From: Syntrophales bacterium
Lineage (GTDB): Bacteria > Desulfobacterota > Syntrophia > Syntrophales > UBA4778
NCBI GenBank assembly: GCA_028712885.1
Contig: JAQTPK010000009.1
Coordinates: forward strand, 16,573 to 80,572
DNA length: 64,000 nt
Direction: 5' to 3'
Shown piece after piece: positions 51,211 to 59,642 of this stretch. The translations under genes and the position numbers were made by a program. Under the pieces are notes generated by a model. The model was given only the letters and a program-made list of their open reading frames with translations. It was not told where the DNA came from and made no database searches. Position 1 is the first letter of the stretch. Each line of letters begins with the position of its first letter.

Positions 51211-52374
51211 TTGCAGCAGCGGAATGTACATCGCATCGAAAAGGGGGGCAGGAATATAATCCTGCTCGGCACCGCCCATGTTTCGCGGGACAGCGCGGAT
51301 CTCGTGGAAAGGACAATTGCCGAGGAAAAACCGGACACTGTCTGCGTCGAGCTTTGCCGGTCTCGCTACGAGGCTATCAAGCAGACGGAAAAATGGCGGG
51401 ACACCGACATCATCAAAGTGATCCGGGAGAAGAGGGCTTCCCTGCTTCTCTTCCAGCTCCTGATGGCTGCTTTTCAGAAGAAGATCGCCGACAGATTCGG
51501 AATCCGGCCCGGCGAGGAAATGAAAAGGGCCGTGGAGAAGGCGGAAGAGACAGGGGCGGAGGTGGTCCTGGCGGATCGGGACATCCGTACTACCCTGCTC
51601 CGCGCATGGAGAAAAATGGGGTTCTGGGCAAAATTCAAGCTGTTGCCGGAGACGCTTGTTTCCATTATCATGTCCGAGGAAATAAAAGAGGAGGACGTAG
51701 AGCGCCTCAAACAGCAGGATGCGCTCGAGCTCGCCCTTCAGACATTCGGGAAGAAGATGCCGGAAGTGAAGTCGACGCTGATAGACGAGAGAGACAGGTA
51801 TCTTGCGCGTAAAATTTCGCTTGCGCCCGGAGAAAAAATCGTCGCTGTCGTCGGGGCGGGCCACGTCCCCGGAATTCTGGAAAACCTGGACCGGGAGACG
51901 GATATTTCCGAACTGGAGAAACTTCCGCCCCGCTCGCGTTTCGGGCCGGTTTTGTCCTGGGGAATGTTCGCGGCCGTAATCGGGCTTTTCATCGCCGGGT
52001 TTTTTTATGCCGGCGAGGAGGCGAGTCTGAACATGATCAAATGGTGGACGTTGATCACGGCGGCATCGGCAGGACTGGGTGCAATCCTCGTCCTGGCGCA
52101 TCCGCTCACGATAGCGACGGCCGCGTTTTCAGCCCCGATCGCGACGATTCATCCCCTGATAGCCACCGGCTGGGTGGCGGGCCTGATGGAAGCGGCGATC
52201 AGGAAACCGAGGGTCAAGGACTTTCTGGACCTTGCCGAAGACATCGGATCGGTTCGGGGATTCTGGCGCAACCGTATCACGAGGCTGCTCATACTTATCG
52301 CTATTGTGAATCTTTCGGCGGCTGCGGGCACTTTCATCGCCATTCCTTTCGTAGTCCGGTTTCTCCATTCCTGA
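51211..52374 (+). CDS. TraB/PrgY family membrane protein
   Basis: 387 residues. The N-terminal domain starts IILLGTAHVSRDSADLVERT, with VCVELCRSRYEAIKQTEKW and VVAVVGAGHVPGILENL, which match TraB/PrgY (Tiki-like) proteins. The C-terminal third has four hydrophobic segments (VLSWGMFAAVIGLFIAGFFY and later helices). TraB blocks peptide pheromone signalling in Enterococcus; the activity of most bacterial copies is unproven. The start is TTG at 51211, with GGAGG 5 bases upstream. The rhomboid gene starts 8 bases after its stop. Confidence 0.88.
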   Translation: MQQRNVHRIEKGGRNIILLGTAHVSRDSADLVERTIAEEKPDTVCVELCRSRYEAIKQTEKWRDTDIIKVIREKRASLLLFQLLMAAFQKKIADRFGIRPGEEMKRAVEKAEETGAEVVLADRDIRTTLLRAWRKMGFWAKFKLLPETLVSIIMSEEIKEEDVERLKQQDALELALQTFGKKMPEVKSTLIDERDRYLARKISLAPGEKIVAVVGAGHVPGILENLDRETDISELEKLPPRSRFGPVLSWGMFAAVIGLFIAGFFYAGEEASLNMIKWWTLITAASAGLGAILVLAHPLTIATAAFSAPIATIHPLIATGWVAGLMEAAIRKPRVKDFLDLAEDIGSVRGFWRNRITRLLILIAIVNLSAAAGTFIAIPFVVRFLHS

Positions 52375-52382
52375 GGCCGAGC

Positions 52383-53228
52383 ATGACGGAGCAGCGGAAA
52401 AAGTCGATCCTTTGTCCAAGGTGCAGGAAGCTGGTGAGTTCCGACGAGGAATACTGTCCGTATTGCGGAATGTCCCGGCCCGGCTCCTGGTGGAAGGGGA
52501 GCTTAAGCAGGTTTTACAGCAATCCCCAGGACCTCGTCCGCAGCATCATCTGGCTGAACGCCGCGCTGTTCATTTTTTCCATCCTGCTTTTTCCTACCCG
52601 GATCGGCTTTTCCGCCAACCCCTTCGCTTTCCTTTCCCCGTCCGACGAGAGCCTTTTCGTGCTCGGCGCAACGGGCACTATCCCGATCGGCATATTCAGG
52701 CGGTGGTGGACGCTTGTCTCCGCCAATTTTCTGCACGGCAGCATTCTGCATATTTTTTTCAACATGGCGGCCCTTCGCCAGCTCGGACCCTTTGTCGCGG
52801 CCGAATACGGGGCGAGCCGTTTCCTTTCCATTTACATCATCAGCGGGGTCGCGGGATTCCTGGTTTCGTATGTCGCCGGAATACCCTTTACGATCGGCGC
52901 ATCCGCCAGCCTCACCGGCCTGATCGGCGCGATCCTTTACTACGGAAAGAGCAGGGGAGGAATTTACGGGCAGGCTATTTACAAGCAGGCAACCGGTTGG
53001 GTGATCGGCATTGCCGTGATCGGCCTGCTCGTTCCAGCCATCAACAACTGGGCGCACGGAGGAGGACTCGCCTGCGGGCTTCTGATCGGCTGGTTGTTGG
53101 GCTACGAAGAAAAAAGGCCGGAAACATCATTTCACCGCGGTCTCGGGGCGTTCCTGGTCTTCATTACCGCGGCAATACTCGTGTGGGCGGTGTTCCAGTC
53201 GCTCTTCCTCCGGTTCATCAGGATGTAA
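52383..53228 (+). CDS. Rhomboid protease with N-terminal zinc ribbon
   Basis: 281 residues. The N-terminus is a zinc ribbon: CPRCRKLVSSDEEYCPYCGM. Six transmembrane helices follow. The active Ser is in TIGASASLTGLIGAILYYG and the His in NWAHGGGLACGLLIGW; the helix ahead has LHGSILHIFFNMAALRQLG. This matches intramembrane serine proteases that cut single-pass membrane proteins. The zinc ribbon fusion is seen in several Desulfobacterota and may regulate access to the protease (inference). The ATG at 52383 follows the traB stop. Confidence 0.92.
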   Translation: MTEQRKKSILCPRCRKLVSSDEEYCPYCGMSRPGSWWKGSLSRFYSNPQDLVRSIIWLNAALFIFSILLFPTRIGFSANPFAFLSPSDESLFVLGATGTIPIGIFRRWWTLVSANFLHGSILHIFFNMAALRQLGPFVAAEYGASRFLSIYIISGVAGFLVSYVAGIPFTIGASASLTGLIGAILYYGKSRGGIYGQAIYKQATGWVIGIAVIGLLVPAINNWAHGGGLACGLLIGWLLGYEEKRPETSFHRGLGAFLVFITAAILVWAVFQSLFLRFIRM

Positions 53229-53303
53229 TTTAGCATACCTTCCAATTAAGCCTGTAATCTGGTATATAGATCGATACTAAATCCCTGTACAAGGAGATAC
53301 GCG

Positions 53304-53849
53304 ATGAAGAAAATGCTCTTGCTGATATGCGTAGGGATTATCGTGTTCGGCGCCGGCCAGGCAATGGCTGAATCAAAGCCGGTACAGCTCAGTCTCACCC
53401 CGGATGTTGCGATCTACGACAGAACCACTAGAATTGAAGGATTCAGTCTCGGTTTCTGGAGTGAAAACCCTCAGTCAGCGTTTGCCCTGGGACTTGTGAA
53501 CGGATCTACAGGCGACAGCGTCGGCTTTACCTGGGGAATTCTGGTCAACTACGCGGATAACTATAAAGGCGTGCAATGGTCGATCGTCAACTACAATAAA
53601 AAGAACTTCACCGGGTGGCAGAGCGCCTTTTATAATCACACGGGCGGCATGATGAAAGGACTTCAGACGGGCGCGGTTAACTATGCGGAGAATTTTAAGG
53701 GTCTCCAGCTCGGAATCATCAACTATGCCGAAAAGGCGTCAGGCGGCGTTCAGATCGGGGTAATCAATATCCTGCCGGAAAACAAGTGGTTCACCGGTCT
53801 CCCCGGAGAACTGGCTCCCGGCATGGTCATCGTCAACTGGAGGTTCTAA
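53304..53849 (+). CDS. LA_2272-type surface repeat protein
   Basis: 181 residues. A Sec signal (about 1-22) precedes repeats of about 20 residues with the pattern GLQTGAVNYAENFKGLQLGI and INYAEKASGGVQIGVINIL, plus GILVNYADNYKGVQWSIVNY. These are the beta-strand repeats of LA_2272/LA_2273-like surface proteins. Outer-membrane or surface location is likely. Function is not known. AAGGAG lies before the ATG. A terminator follows 75 bases downstream, after a period-7 array. Confidence 0.85.
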   Translation: MKKMLLLICVGIIVFGAGQAMAESKPVQLSLTPDVAIYDRTTRIEGFSLGFWSENPQSAFALGLVNGSTGDSVGFTWGILVNYADNYKGVQWSIVNYNKKNFTGWQSAFYNHTGGMMKGLQTGAVNYAENFKGLQLGIINYAEKASGGVQIGVINILPENKWFTGLPGELAPGMVIVNWRF

Positions 53850-53853
53850 AAAA

Positions 53854-53915
53854 AGTTCAGAGTTCAGAGTTCAGAGTTCAGGGTTCAGAGTTTAACCCTG
53901 GGCTCTGAACCCTGG
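53854..53915. repeat. Period-7 degenerate repeat (GTTCAGA type)
   Basis: GTTCAGA, GTTCAGA, GTTCAGA, GTTCAGG, GTTCAGA, GTTTAAC are followed by a reverse-complement arm (CTCTGAA, CCCTGG). The array lies between the surface protein gene and its terminator. Confidence 0.88.
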
Positions 53916-53922
53916 AATTATG

Positions 53923-53949
53923 AAGCGTCCGCACCCGGGCGCTTTTTTT
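53923..53949 (+). terminator. Intrinsic terminator after the surface repeat gene
   Basis: AAGCGTCC pairs with GGGCGCTT (one G.U) around a 6-base loop, then further T residues. Convergent genes lie on both sides. Confidence 0.85.
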
Positions 53950-53982
53950 ATTTGCGAAGAAAATACGGATGTAGCCGGGATT

Positions 53983-54252
53983 TTATTTTAGCTTGAGCGA
54001 AAGGTAGACTGCGTTATCGTTCCGTTTGCCAATCAGGATGATCCTTAATACGTTATTTTCATATTTATCGTAAATAATTCGATATTCCCCGATATCAACC
54101 CGTAAAAAGGGATATCCCTTCAGTTCGGCAGAATCGTTTGGTCGAGGATTTTCAAGTAAGGAAAGTATTTTGTTTATTACTTGTCTGAACTGTTTCGGAG
54201 GAAGGGTGTCAAGAAACTTCTTTGCTTCTCGACCTAACAGGAGCTTCAGCAT
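53983..54252 (-). CDS. RelE/ParE-family toxin
   Basis: 89 residues: MLKLLLGREAKKFLDTLPPK, then QVINKILSLLENPRPNDSAE, YPFLRVDIGEYRIIYDKY and IILIGKRNDNAVY. This is the RelE/ParE fold, usually an mRNA-cleaving or gyrase-binding toxin; RVDIGEYRIIY and the C-terminal IGKRND are signature blocks. The antitoxin gene lies upstream and overlaps by 44 bases, larger than usual, so the true start may be later. Confidence 0.88.
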   Translation of the reverse strand: MLKLLLGREAKKFLDTLPPKQFRQVINKILSLLENPRPNDSAELKGYPFLRVDIGEYRIIYDKYENNVLRIILIGKRNDNAVYLSLKLK

Positions 54253-54493
54253 TCAGTTTCCCTTTAATCCAGTCCTTCGTTTCCTTCTCGCTCAAGAAAC
54301 CTTTCGAAACAGCGGCCAGGGCCTTTTCGCCCCAGATTTTGTCTTCCAGTGCGGTCAGCCGCTCGTATTCGGCCGCAGATATGATAACAGCCACCCTCCG
54401 GCCCTGCTTCTCGATCGCGACCGGCTCGGTAATCGCCATTTCAAGTAAATGGCCAAACTTGTTTTTTGCATCCGTAGCATTTGTTCCCTTCAT
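54209..54493 (-). CDS. Phd/YefM-family antitoxin
   Basis: 94 residues: ATDAKNKFGHLLEMAITEPV, then AIEKQGRRVAVIISAAEYER. This is the Phd/YefM N-terminal DNA-binding fold, with a flexible C-terminal arm (LNAEAPVRSRSKEVS) that would wrap the toxin. GGGGGGAG precedes the ATG. It is the first gene of the pair, directly behind the promoter/operator, in the usual order antitoxin then toxin. Autoregulation by the complex is expected. Confidence 0.9.
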   Translation of the reverse strand: MKGTNATDAKNKFGHLLEMAITEPVAIEKQGRRVAVIISAAEYERLTALEDKIWGEKALAAVSKGFLSEKETKDWIKGKLNAEAPVRSRSKEVS

Positions 54494-54520
54494 AATCCAC
54501 TCCCCCCGATTGGCAAAGCC

Positions 54521-54549
54521 AATTTAGCTAATATGGACATATTAGTCAA
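54521..54549 (-). promoter_or_regulatory. Toxin-antitoxin promoter with operator palindrome in the spacer
   Basis: On the minus strand TTGACT (54549-54544) and TAAATT (54526-54521) are 17 bases apart. The perfect palindrome CTAATATG-GA-CATATTAG (54528-54545) fills the spacer, so bound repressor would exclude RNA polymerase. It is 28 bases before the antitoxin ATG. Confidence 0.8.
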
Positions 54550-54803
54550 GCCTTTTTTGTTGGGATTTGAAAACCGTGCTGTTCAGAAGCTTACCCAGAC
54601 CCGGATTCGGGGGCTATTCCAGGTGCGGGGTGCAAAACCCTATTCCGGTAATGAGGCATGCCGAACTTTGTATGTCGACCGGCTATTCAGAAGTGCCCAG
54701 ATACGAGGCCCCCGCAGCCCCGAGGCGCGCAGCATACTTTTTGCGTATGTGAGCAGACGAGGGGCAAGAGAAACGAAGTAGATGGACGCTTATGGATAGC
54801 CGG
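54550..54803. repeat. Intergenic region with a GAGGC/CATAC-type repeat
   Basis: No gene is seen. The right half reads as short GC-rich words (CGAGGC, CGCGCAGC, CGAGGGGC) around a hairpin CATAC-TTTTTGC-GTATG at about 54733-54750. This pattern is known to me from other Desulfobacterota intergenic regions, but I cannot name a formal family. Confidence 0.5.
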
Positions 54804-55325
54804 TCACATGAAACGGTGGAAGCGATCCCGCTTAGCCTTGCATATCGGGCACACCTCCGGCGGCTTTTCCCGCGCACAAAGGTATCCGCAGACCTTGCAG
54901 CGCCAGACGGGATAGGCGAGAGCGGAAACGGGACCGGTCCCGGCGGGTTTTTCGGAAAGGACTTTTCTCTCGTCGGGCGGCGGCCTTCGCTCGGGGATGG
55001 AGGAAACCTTCTGTTCGCCTTTAAGAACCGCCCCGGATACATAAAGGGCGCAATAGCACGTTCCGAAATCGTCGAGATCAGGGTCGCGGTAATCGCAGGG
55101 ACAGATTATATCGCGGTCCTCTTCCTTACTGCCGGAGGCGAGGCGGCACGGACACGACCAGTAGCCGTATCTCTTTTCGTTGATCAGCATCCCGCGGATG
55201 AGGTCTTTTGTGAACGACTCGTCCGGGTTGAGAAAGTAGCCCTTGGGTTCAACATCCTTCTTGAGTTTCTGATACGCTGCTTCGATCTCCTGATCCGAAG
55301 GCTCATAGCCGCCCGTTTCGCTCAT
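54804..55325 (-). CDS. Ferredoxin-thioredoxin reductase-like protein fused to a rubredoxin-type domain
   Basis: 173 residues. The FTR catalytic (beta-subunit) part has [31 protein letters not shown] (CxC plus CxC) and ALYVSGAV, holding the [4Fe-4S] cluster and the redox-active disulfide. A linker leads to a rubredoxin-like end, [20 protein letters not shown], with [12 protein letters not shown] passes electrons from ferredoxin to thioredoxin; a rubredoxin fusion occurs in anaerobes. The start overlaps the glutaredoxin-like gene by four bases (ATGA), so the two are expressed together. Confidence 0.9.
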   Translation of the reverse strand: MSETGGYEPSDQEIEAAYQKLKKDVEPKGYFLNPDESFTKDLIRGMLINEKRYGYWSCPCRLASGSKEEDRDIICPCDYRDPDLDDFGTCYCALYVSGAVLKGEQKVSSIPERRPPPDERKVLSEKPAGTGPVSALAYPVWRCKVCGYLCAREKPPEVCPICKAKRDRFHRFM

Positions 55326-55603
55326 TTTCCAAGGGCCTCCCGGATTTCCTTCTCATTGAATCCCACGATGCACCGGGCATCATCGATCACCATGGAAGGA
55401 AAAGAGCAGGCGGGGTTCCATTTCCTGACCTCGTCCATGGCTTCGGCGCGGTCTTTTTCGCCCAGCTGGTCTACATCCGTGTACTGGAACCCGACATTCA
55501 TCGCCTTCAGCAGCTCTTTTGTCTTTTTGCACCACCCGCAGGTGCTGAGGGCGTAAAGCATGACATTTCCCCGGTCCTCCCCGTCCACACGTTTGGTTTT
55601 CAT
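55322..55603 (-). CDS. Glutaredoxin-like protein
   Basis: 93 residues from ATG at 55603. The active site is [20 protein letters not shown] (CxxC as CGWC), followed by [20 protein letters not shown] and a cis-Pro region SFPSMVID. This is a thioredoxin-fold disulfide reductase. GGGAGGC precedes the ATG at 55603. It is the first gene of a two-gene unit with the FTR-rubredoxin fusion, which may re-reduce it (inference from gene pairing). Confidence 0.9.
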   Translation of the reverse strand: MKTKRVDGEDRGNVMLYALSTCGWCKKTKELLKAMNVGFQYTDVDQLGEKDRAEAMDEVRKWNPACSFPSMVIDDARCIVGFNEKEIREALGK

Positions 55604-55623
55604 GGAATGCGCCTCCCGCATAT

Positions 55624-55760
55624 TAGTGAAAGGTGAAAGTAAAAAGGTAGAAGGTAAAAGAAAGAGTGTTCATTTTAAGCGATTCGGGGGAAAATGGAAA
55701 GAAAGAAGAGTTTGGGTCTTTCGGGCAGTTTCGCTTTTTACTTTCCTCCATTTACTAAAA
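55624..55760. repeat. Period-7 degenerate repeat (GGTAAAA / CTTTTTA type)
   Basis: Near 55628: GTGAAAG, TAAAAAG, GTAGAAG, GTAAAAG. At the other end, CTTTTTA and CTTTCCT (about 55733-55747) form a complementary arm. It lies between the glutaredoxin start and the SRP RNA promoter. Confidence 0.65.
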
Positions 55761-55763
55761 AGG

Positions 55764-55793
55764 TTGACAGCTCCCGGCGGCGGTTCGTATAAT
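55764..55793 (+). promoter_or_regulatory. Promoter of the 4.5S SRP RNA gene
   Basis: TTGACA (55764-55769), an 18-base spacer and TATAAT (55788-55793). It is about 25 bases before the SRP RNA 5' end, and no protein start is nearer. Confidence 0.85.
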
Positions 55794-55817
55794 TCAACAC
55801 TTTGAATTGCTTGAAAA

Positions 55818-55916
55818 TGGCCGGGTCCCGCGCAACGCAGGATTGTGAACCCCGTCAGGTCCGGAAGGAAGCAGCGGCAACAATTTACTGCGTGTGCTGT
55901 GGGGAAACCCGGCCAC
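55818..55916 (+). ncRNA. ffs: Small bacterial (4.5S) signal recognition particle RNA
   Basis: TGGCCGGGTCCC begins a hairpin whose other arm is GGGAAACCCGGCCA. The central loop carries the universal domain-IV motif GTCAGGTCCGGAAGGAAGCAGC, given here as CAGGTCCGGAAGGAAGCAGC. This is the Ffh-binding region. About 99 bases long, as in other small SRP RNAs. A consensus-like promoter lies ahead, and dnaX follows, a common order. Protein frames that cross it are artefacts. Confidence 0.96.
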
Positions 55917-55993
55917 CTTCAACAAACTGCCCAAAAACGCCCATCCCCGCCTCCGCGGGGACGGAGTCTGCGGCGTTGCGCTTCGCCCCTCGT

Positions 55994-56047
55994 GGTTCGA
56001 CAGGCTCACCATGACAAAGCCGGAGCCTGTCCTGAGCTTGTCGAAGG
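55994..56047. repeat. REP-like inverted repeat (TTCGACAGGCTCA family)
   Basis: GGTTCGACAGGCTCA and TGAGCTTGTCGAAGG pair with two mismatches around the core CATGACAAAGCCGGAGCCTG. The word TTCGACA.GCTCA is a widespread intergenic element in many bacteria. Upstream lies a CCCCGCCTCCGCGGGG palindrome of the same kind. Confidence 0.75.
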
Positions 56048-56132
56048 AGCCTTGCATCTGGACATTTTTGGACAGTTTGTGCAAGTTGCACGGGTTCACA
56101 ACCTTTGTCTTCGGCCAGAGATTAAAGAAATT

Positions 56133-57773
56133 ATGGAGTACCTTGTTTTAGCCAGGAAGTGGAGGCCGCAGGTTTTTGAGGACGTGGTGGGGCAGGACCA
56201 TGTCACAAAAACGCTGGGGAACGCCGTCCGGCAGGGACGGGTGGCGCACGCGCTCCTTTTCAGCGGACCGCGGGGGATCGGCAAGACCTCCGTCGCCAGG
56301 ATTCTGGCGAAGGCCCTGAACTGTGAAAAGGGACCCACGGGCATCCCCTGTAACGGATGCGTCAACTGCCGCGAGATAACCGACGGCATTTCCATGGATG
56401 TTCGGGAAATAGACGGCGCATCCAACCGGGGAATAGATGAAATAAGGGAATTGCGTGAAAACGTGAGATTCACACCCGCTTCCGCTCCCTGCAAGGTCTA
56501 TATAATCGACGAAGTCCACATGCTTACCAAGGAGGCCTTCAACGCCCTCCTCAAAACGATCGAAGAGCCTCCCCGGCACGTCATTTTCATTTTTGCGACA
56601 ACCGAGATTCACCGGGTTCCCATGACTATCCTGTCCCGGTGCCAGCGGCACGATTTCCGGCGAGTATCTTCCGCTCAGATCAGGGGACAGCTCAGGAAGA
56701 TTGCAGATGCGGAATCGATCCGTGTCGGTGAAACGGCTCTCGGCTGGATCGCCGAAGCAGCCGAGGGGAGCATGCGGGATGCGGAGAGCATCTTCGACCA
56801 GGTAATTTCCTATGCGGGAACCGAGATCAGGGAGGAAGCGATCAGCGATCTGCTCGGCAGGTCCGACCGGAAGCTGATAACTTCTCTTGCCGGAGCCATC
56901 CTGGACCGGGACGGGAAAAAATGCCTGGAAACAGCCGCCGAGGCGTATTACGCGGGGCTGGACATCAGGCAGTTTCATGGCCGGCTCACGGAGCATTTTC
57001 TGAAGCTGATCGTGATGAAAATTTCCGGGACGGATAGCGGCCCCGCCGATCTTTCCGAAGAGGAGCGCAAAGCCCTTGGCGAACAGGCGGAGAAGGCCTC
57101 GCGCGAAACCCTCCGGCGCATGCTCGATATTCTGCTTTCGAGCGACGAAGAGATGAGGAGAAGCGGCAACCCGAAGATGTATTTCGAATGCGTTCTGATC
57201 CGGTTGGCGAACCTCGAGCCGAGGCTTCCCCTTGATGAGATCCTCGCGAAAATAGAATATCTTGAGAAGAAGCTGTCGGCAGAGGCCGAACCGAACAGAT
57301 CTGCCTCCTTCTCTCCTGCCTCCGCCGCGGGTCCGGAGGAGGCAGGCCAAGTGATGCCGAAATCATCAGGCGATCTCTGGCAGGAGTTCAAGGATCTGGT
57401 AAAGGCCAAAAGCCCTCCTCTCTGGTCCCAGGTCAATGCGGGCGTATTTCTTGGCTGCGAGGACGGCCGCTTGCGCATAGGTTTTCCTCGGGACTACCTG
57501 TTCATGGACAGCCTCAGAAAAAATTCCAGGCTGAGCGAGATTGCGGCGGAATTGCTTAAGCGGGAAGCGTCTGTTGAAATAGAAGCGCTGGATGCCGGCG
57601 CGGGAGAAAGCGGATTGGTCCGGAACGGTTCATTAAACAACAGGAAAAACCACCAGCAGGTAAGGCGCGAGGCGCTTGGTAACCCCATGGTCCAGAAAAT
57701 CCTGGACGTTTTCGAGGGCGCCGAGATCCGCGAAGTCGTTCCCCTCGAAAAAAAGACAAAAAGCGAGGATTGA
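56133..57773 (+). CDS. dnaX: DNA polymerase III subunits gamma/tau
   Basis: The clamp-loader ATPase, 546 residues. Walker A is SGPRGIGKTSVARIL, zinc Cys are in CEKGPTGIPCNGCVNC, Walker B is VYIIDEVHMLTKEAFNALL and the arginine finger is ILSRCQRHDF. The C-terminal region is shorter than E. coli tau. No typical A-AAA-AAG slippery site is visible for making gamma. The ATG at 56133 starts MEYLVLARKWRPQVFEDVVG, whereas the open frame goes back through the SRP RNA. ebfC and recR follow, as in many bacteria. Confidence 0.97.
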   Translation: MEYLVLARKWRPQVFEDVVGQDHVTKTLGNAVRQGRVAHALLFSGPRGIGKTSVARILAKALNCEKGPTGIPCNGCVNCREITDGISMDVREIDGASNRGIDEIRELRENVRFTPASAPCKVYIIDEVHMLTKEAFNALLKTIEEPPRHVIFIFATTEIHRVPMTILSRCQRHDFRRVSSAQIRGQLRKIADAESIRVGETALGWIAEAAEGSMRDAESIFDQVISYAGTEIREEAISDLLGRSDRKLITSLAGAILDRDGKKCLETAAEAYYAGLDIRQFHGRLTEHFLKLIVMKISGTDSGPADLSEEERKALGEQAEKASRETLRRMLDILLSSDEEMRRSGNPKMYFECVLIRLANLEPRLPLDEILAKIEYLEKKLSAEAEPNRSASFSPASAAGPEEAGQVMPKSSGDLWQEFKDLVKAKSPPLWSQVNAGVFLGCEDGRLRIGFPRDYLFMDSLRKNSRLSEIAAELLKREASVEIEALDAGAGESGLVRNGSLNNRKNHQQVRREALGNPMVQKILDVFEGAEIREVVPLEKKTKSED

Positions 57774-57833
57774 ACCCCGGCAAATAACGCTTGCGTCCAG
57801 GATATTGTAAGATTTCGCAGAAAAGGAGAATAA

Positions 57834-58148
57834 ATGGCACAAAACTTCGGCAACATAATGAAACAGGCCCAGCAGCTTCAGCAAAAGATGCTGAAACTCC
57901 AGGAGGAGCTTGCCTCCCGAACCGTCGAGGCAACCGCCGGGGGAGGCATGGTTACTGCCGTTGTCAACGGGAAGCATGAACTGGTATCCCTCCGGATCGA
58001 AAAAGATGTGGTCAATCCGGACGATATCGAAATGCTGCAGGACCTGATCGTCGCGGCTGTAAATGAGGGCATCCGCAGGGCCCAGGAAATGGCGCAGGCC
58101 GAAATGTCTAAAATCACCGGCGGGCTCAATATTCCGGGAATAGGTTGA
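57834..58148 (+). CDS. ebfC: YbaB/EbfC nucleoid-associated protein
   Basis: 104 residues: [20 protein letters not shown] at the N-terminus, a beta-hairpin core [20 protein letters not shown] and a C-terminal helix ([18 protein letters not shown]). It forms a DNA-binding dimer. It lies between dnaX and recR, the standard order, and starts 60 bases after dnaX with AAGGAG. Confidence 0.96.
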   Translation: MAQNFGNIMKQAQQLQQKMLKLQEELASRTVEATAGGGMVTAVVNGKHELVSLRIEKDVVNPDDIEMLQDLIVAAVNEGIRRAQEMAQAEMSKITGGLNIPGIG

Positions 58149-58155
58149 GTCTCTC

Positions 58156-58755
58156 ATGGCGGGATATGCACCTCCAATAAAGAGGCTGATCGAGGAACTC
58201 GGCCGCTTTCCGGGTATCGGGGAAAAGACCGCGAGCCGTCTTGCAAACTTCATTCTTCAATCTTCGGAAGACGATGCGCGCAGGCTGGCGGAAAGCATTC
58301 TGGACGTTAAAAGGAAGATCCGCCTCTGTTCCGTCTGCTTTCATCTTACCGAGGATGATCCATGTGAGATCTGCCGCAACGGGTCGAGGGAAAAAGATAT
58401 CGTCTGCGTCGTGGAAGACCCGGATTCACTTCTGGCCGTAGAGGCGAGCGGGAGTTTTCGCGGGACCTATCACGTTCTTCATGGAACCCTCTCCCCCCTT
58501 GACGGGATCGGGCCCGACCAGTTGAAATTGGCGGAACTGGCTCGGAGAGTGGAGCAGGACGGGGTGCGCGAAGTCATTATCGCGACCAATCCGAGCATGC
58601 AGGGTGATGCGACCGCCCTGCTGATAATGAAGCTCCTGAAGGATAGGGAGATCCGGATTACCCGGATCGCCTTCGGCATTCCGGTGGGCGGCGATCTCAA
58701 GTATGCGGACAGGGTAACGCTGGCGAAGGCGCTCGAGTTCCGCCGGGGAATGTGA
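58156..58755 (+). CDS. recR: Recombination mediator RecR
   Basis: 199 residues. Helix-hairpin-helix near the start ([20 protein letters not shown]), a C4 zinc finger [16 protein letters not shown] and a Toprim domain ([14 protein letters not shown]) followed by a Walker-B-like C-terminal region. With RecO or RecF it loads RecA at gaps. It begins 7 bases after ebfC. Its stop overlaps a possible GTG start of the fumarase alpha gene (GTGA). Confidence 0.97.
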   Translation: MAGYAPPIKRLIEELGRFPGIGEKTASRLANFILQSSEDDARRLAESILDVKRKIRLCSVCFHLTEDDPCEICRNGSREKDIVCVVEDPDSLLAVEASGSFRGTYHVLHGTLSPLDGIGPDQLKLAELARRVEQDGVREVIIATNPSMQGDATALLIMKLLKDREIRITRIAFGIPVGGDLKYADRVTLAKALEFRRGM

Positions 58756-59642
58756 GCCGGGATAATATGGGGAAGGGAAAGGCGAGGACTGACGGGCCGG
58801 TGAGGGAGATATCGTGCCGCGCTGTTGCGGATACCGTGAGCCGTCTCTTCATTGAGGCAAACACGGAGCTCCCTGAAGATGTGATCGGCGCGGTCCGGAG
58901 CGCCCTGGAAAGGGAGGAATCACCTTCTGCGCGTCAGGCGCTCGGAGAGGTGCTCGAGAACGCCGGGATCGCCCGGAAGGAAAAGCTGCCTCTCTGCCAG
59001 GACACGGGGCTTGCTATAGTTTTTGCCGAACTGGGGCAGGACGTGCATATAACGGGGGGCGACTTCAACAGCTGCATTCAGGATGGAGTAAAGAAGGCGT
59101 ACGCTGCGGGTTGCCTGAGAAAATCGGTTTGCGACCCCCTCTCGCGGGAGAATACGGGCGACAATACCCCCGCCGTCATCCATGTTGAAATTGTGCCTGG
59201 AGACCGGCTGCGTCTTATAGCCATGCCGAAGGGGGGAGGAGCCGAAAATATGAGCGCGGTCGGCATGATCCTCGCGACCTCCGGTCCGGAGGGAATCCGG
59301 AAGTTTGTTATTGATGCCGTGGTGAAAGCTGGTCCCAATCCATGCCCGCCGGTCATCATCGGAGTGGGGATCGGCGGATCGATCGATCTTGCACCCATCC
59401 TGGCGAAAAGGGCGCTCCTGCGCCGGGTCGGGGAGGTGAACAGCCTGGATACCCGGATTGCCGAGCTGGAATCGGAAATACTCATCGCCGTAAATAAACT
59501 GGGAATCGGTCCGCAGGGGCTGGGCGGCAAAACTACAGCCCTTGCGGTTCATATCGAAGCGGCTCCATGCCATATCGCCAGTCTGCCTGTCGCAGTAAGC
59601 ATCCAGTGCCATTCGGCCCGCCACAGGGAAGCCACCATATAA
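58752..59642 (+). CDS. Class I fumarate hydratase, alpha (N-terminal) subunit
   Basis: Hydrates fumarate to L-malate with a [4Fe-4S] cluster, or the related tartrate dehydratase reaction. 296 residues: [20 protein letters not shown] (first Cys ligand), [34 protein letters not shown] and [20 protein letters not shown]. Start is GTG at 58752 overlapping recR, or ATG at 58767. The beta subunit follows 213 bases later, separated by a period-7 array. Fumarase is favoured over tartrate dehydratase by length and the neighbouring metabolism, but the choice is not proven. Confidence 0.88.
   Translation: MSRDNMGKGKARTDGPVREISCRAVADTVSRLFIEANTELPEDVIGAVRSALEREESPSARQALGEVLENAGIARKEKLPLCQDTGLAIVFAELGQDVHITGGDFNSCIQDGVKKAYAAGCLRKSVCDPLSRENTGDNTPAVIHVEIVPGDRLRLIAMPKGGGAENMSAVGMILATSGPEGIRKFVIDAVVKAGPNPCPPVIIGVGIGGSIDLAPILAKRALLRRVGEVNSLDTRIAELESEILIAVNKLGIGPQGLGGKTTALAVHIEAAPCHIASLPVAVSIQCHSARHREATI

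Noticed and set aside
55845..56132. Extension of dnaX upstream to a start within the SRP RNA
   Set aside because: It would translate the 4.5S RNA and REP-like repeats; the conserved DnaX N-terminus begins at 56133.
56133..57773. Programmed -1 frameshift in dnaX to make gamma
   Set aside because: The only A-rich runs are in the wrong place or the wrong frame, without the A-AAA-AAG pattern.
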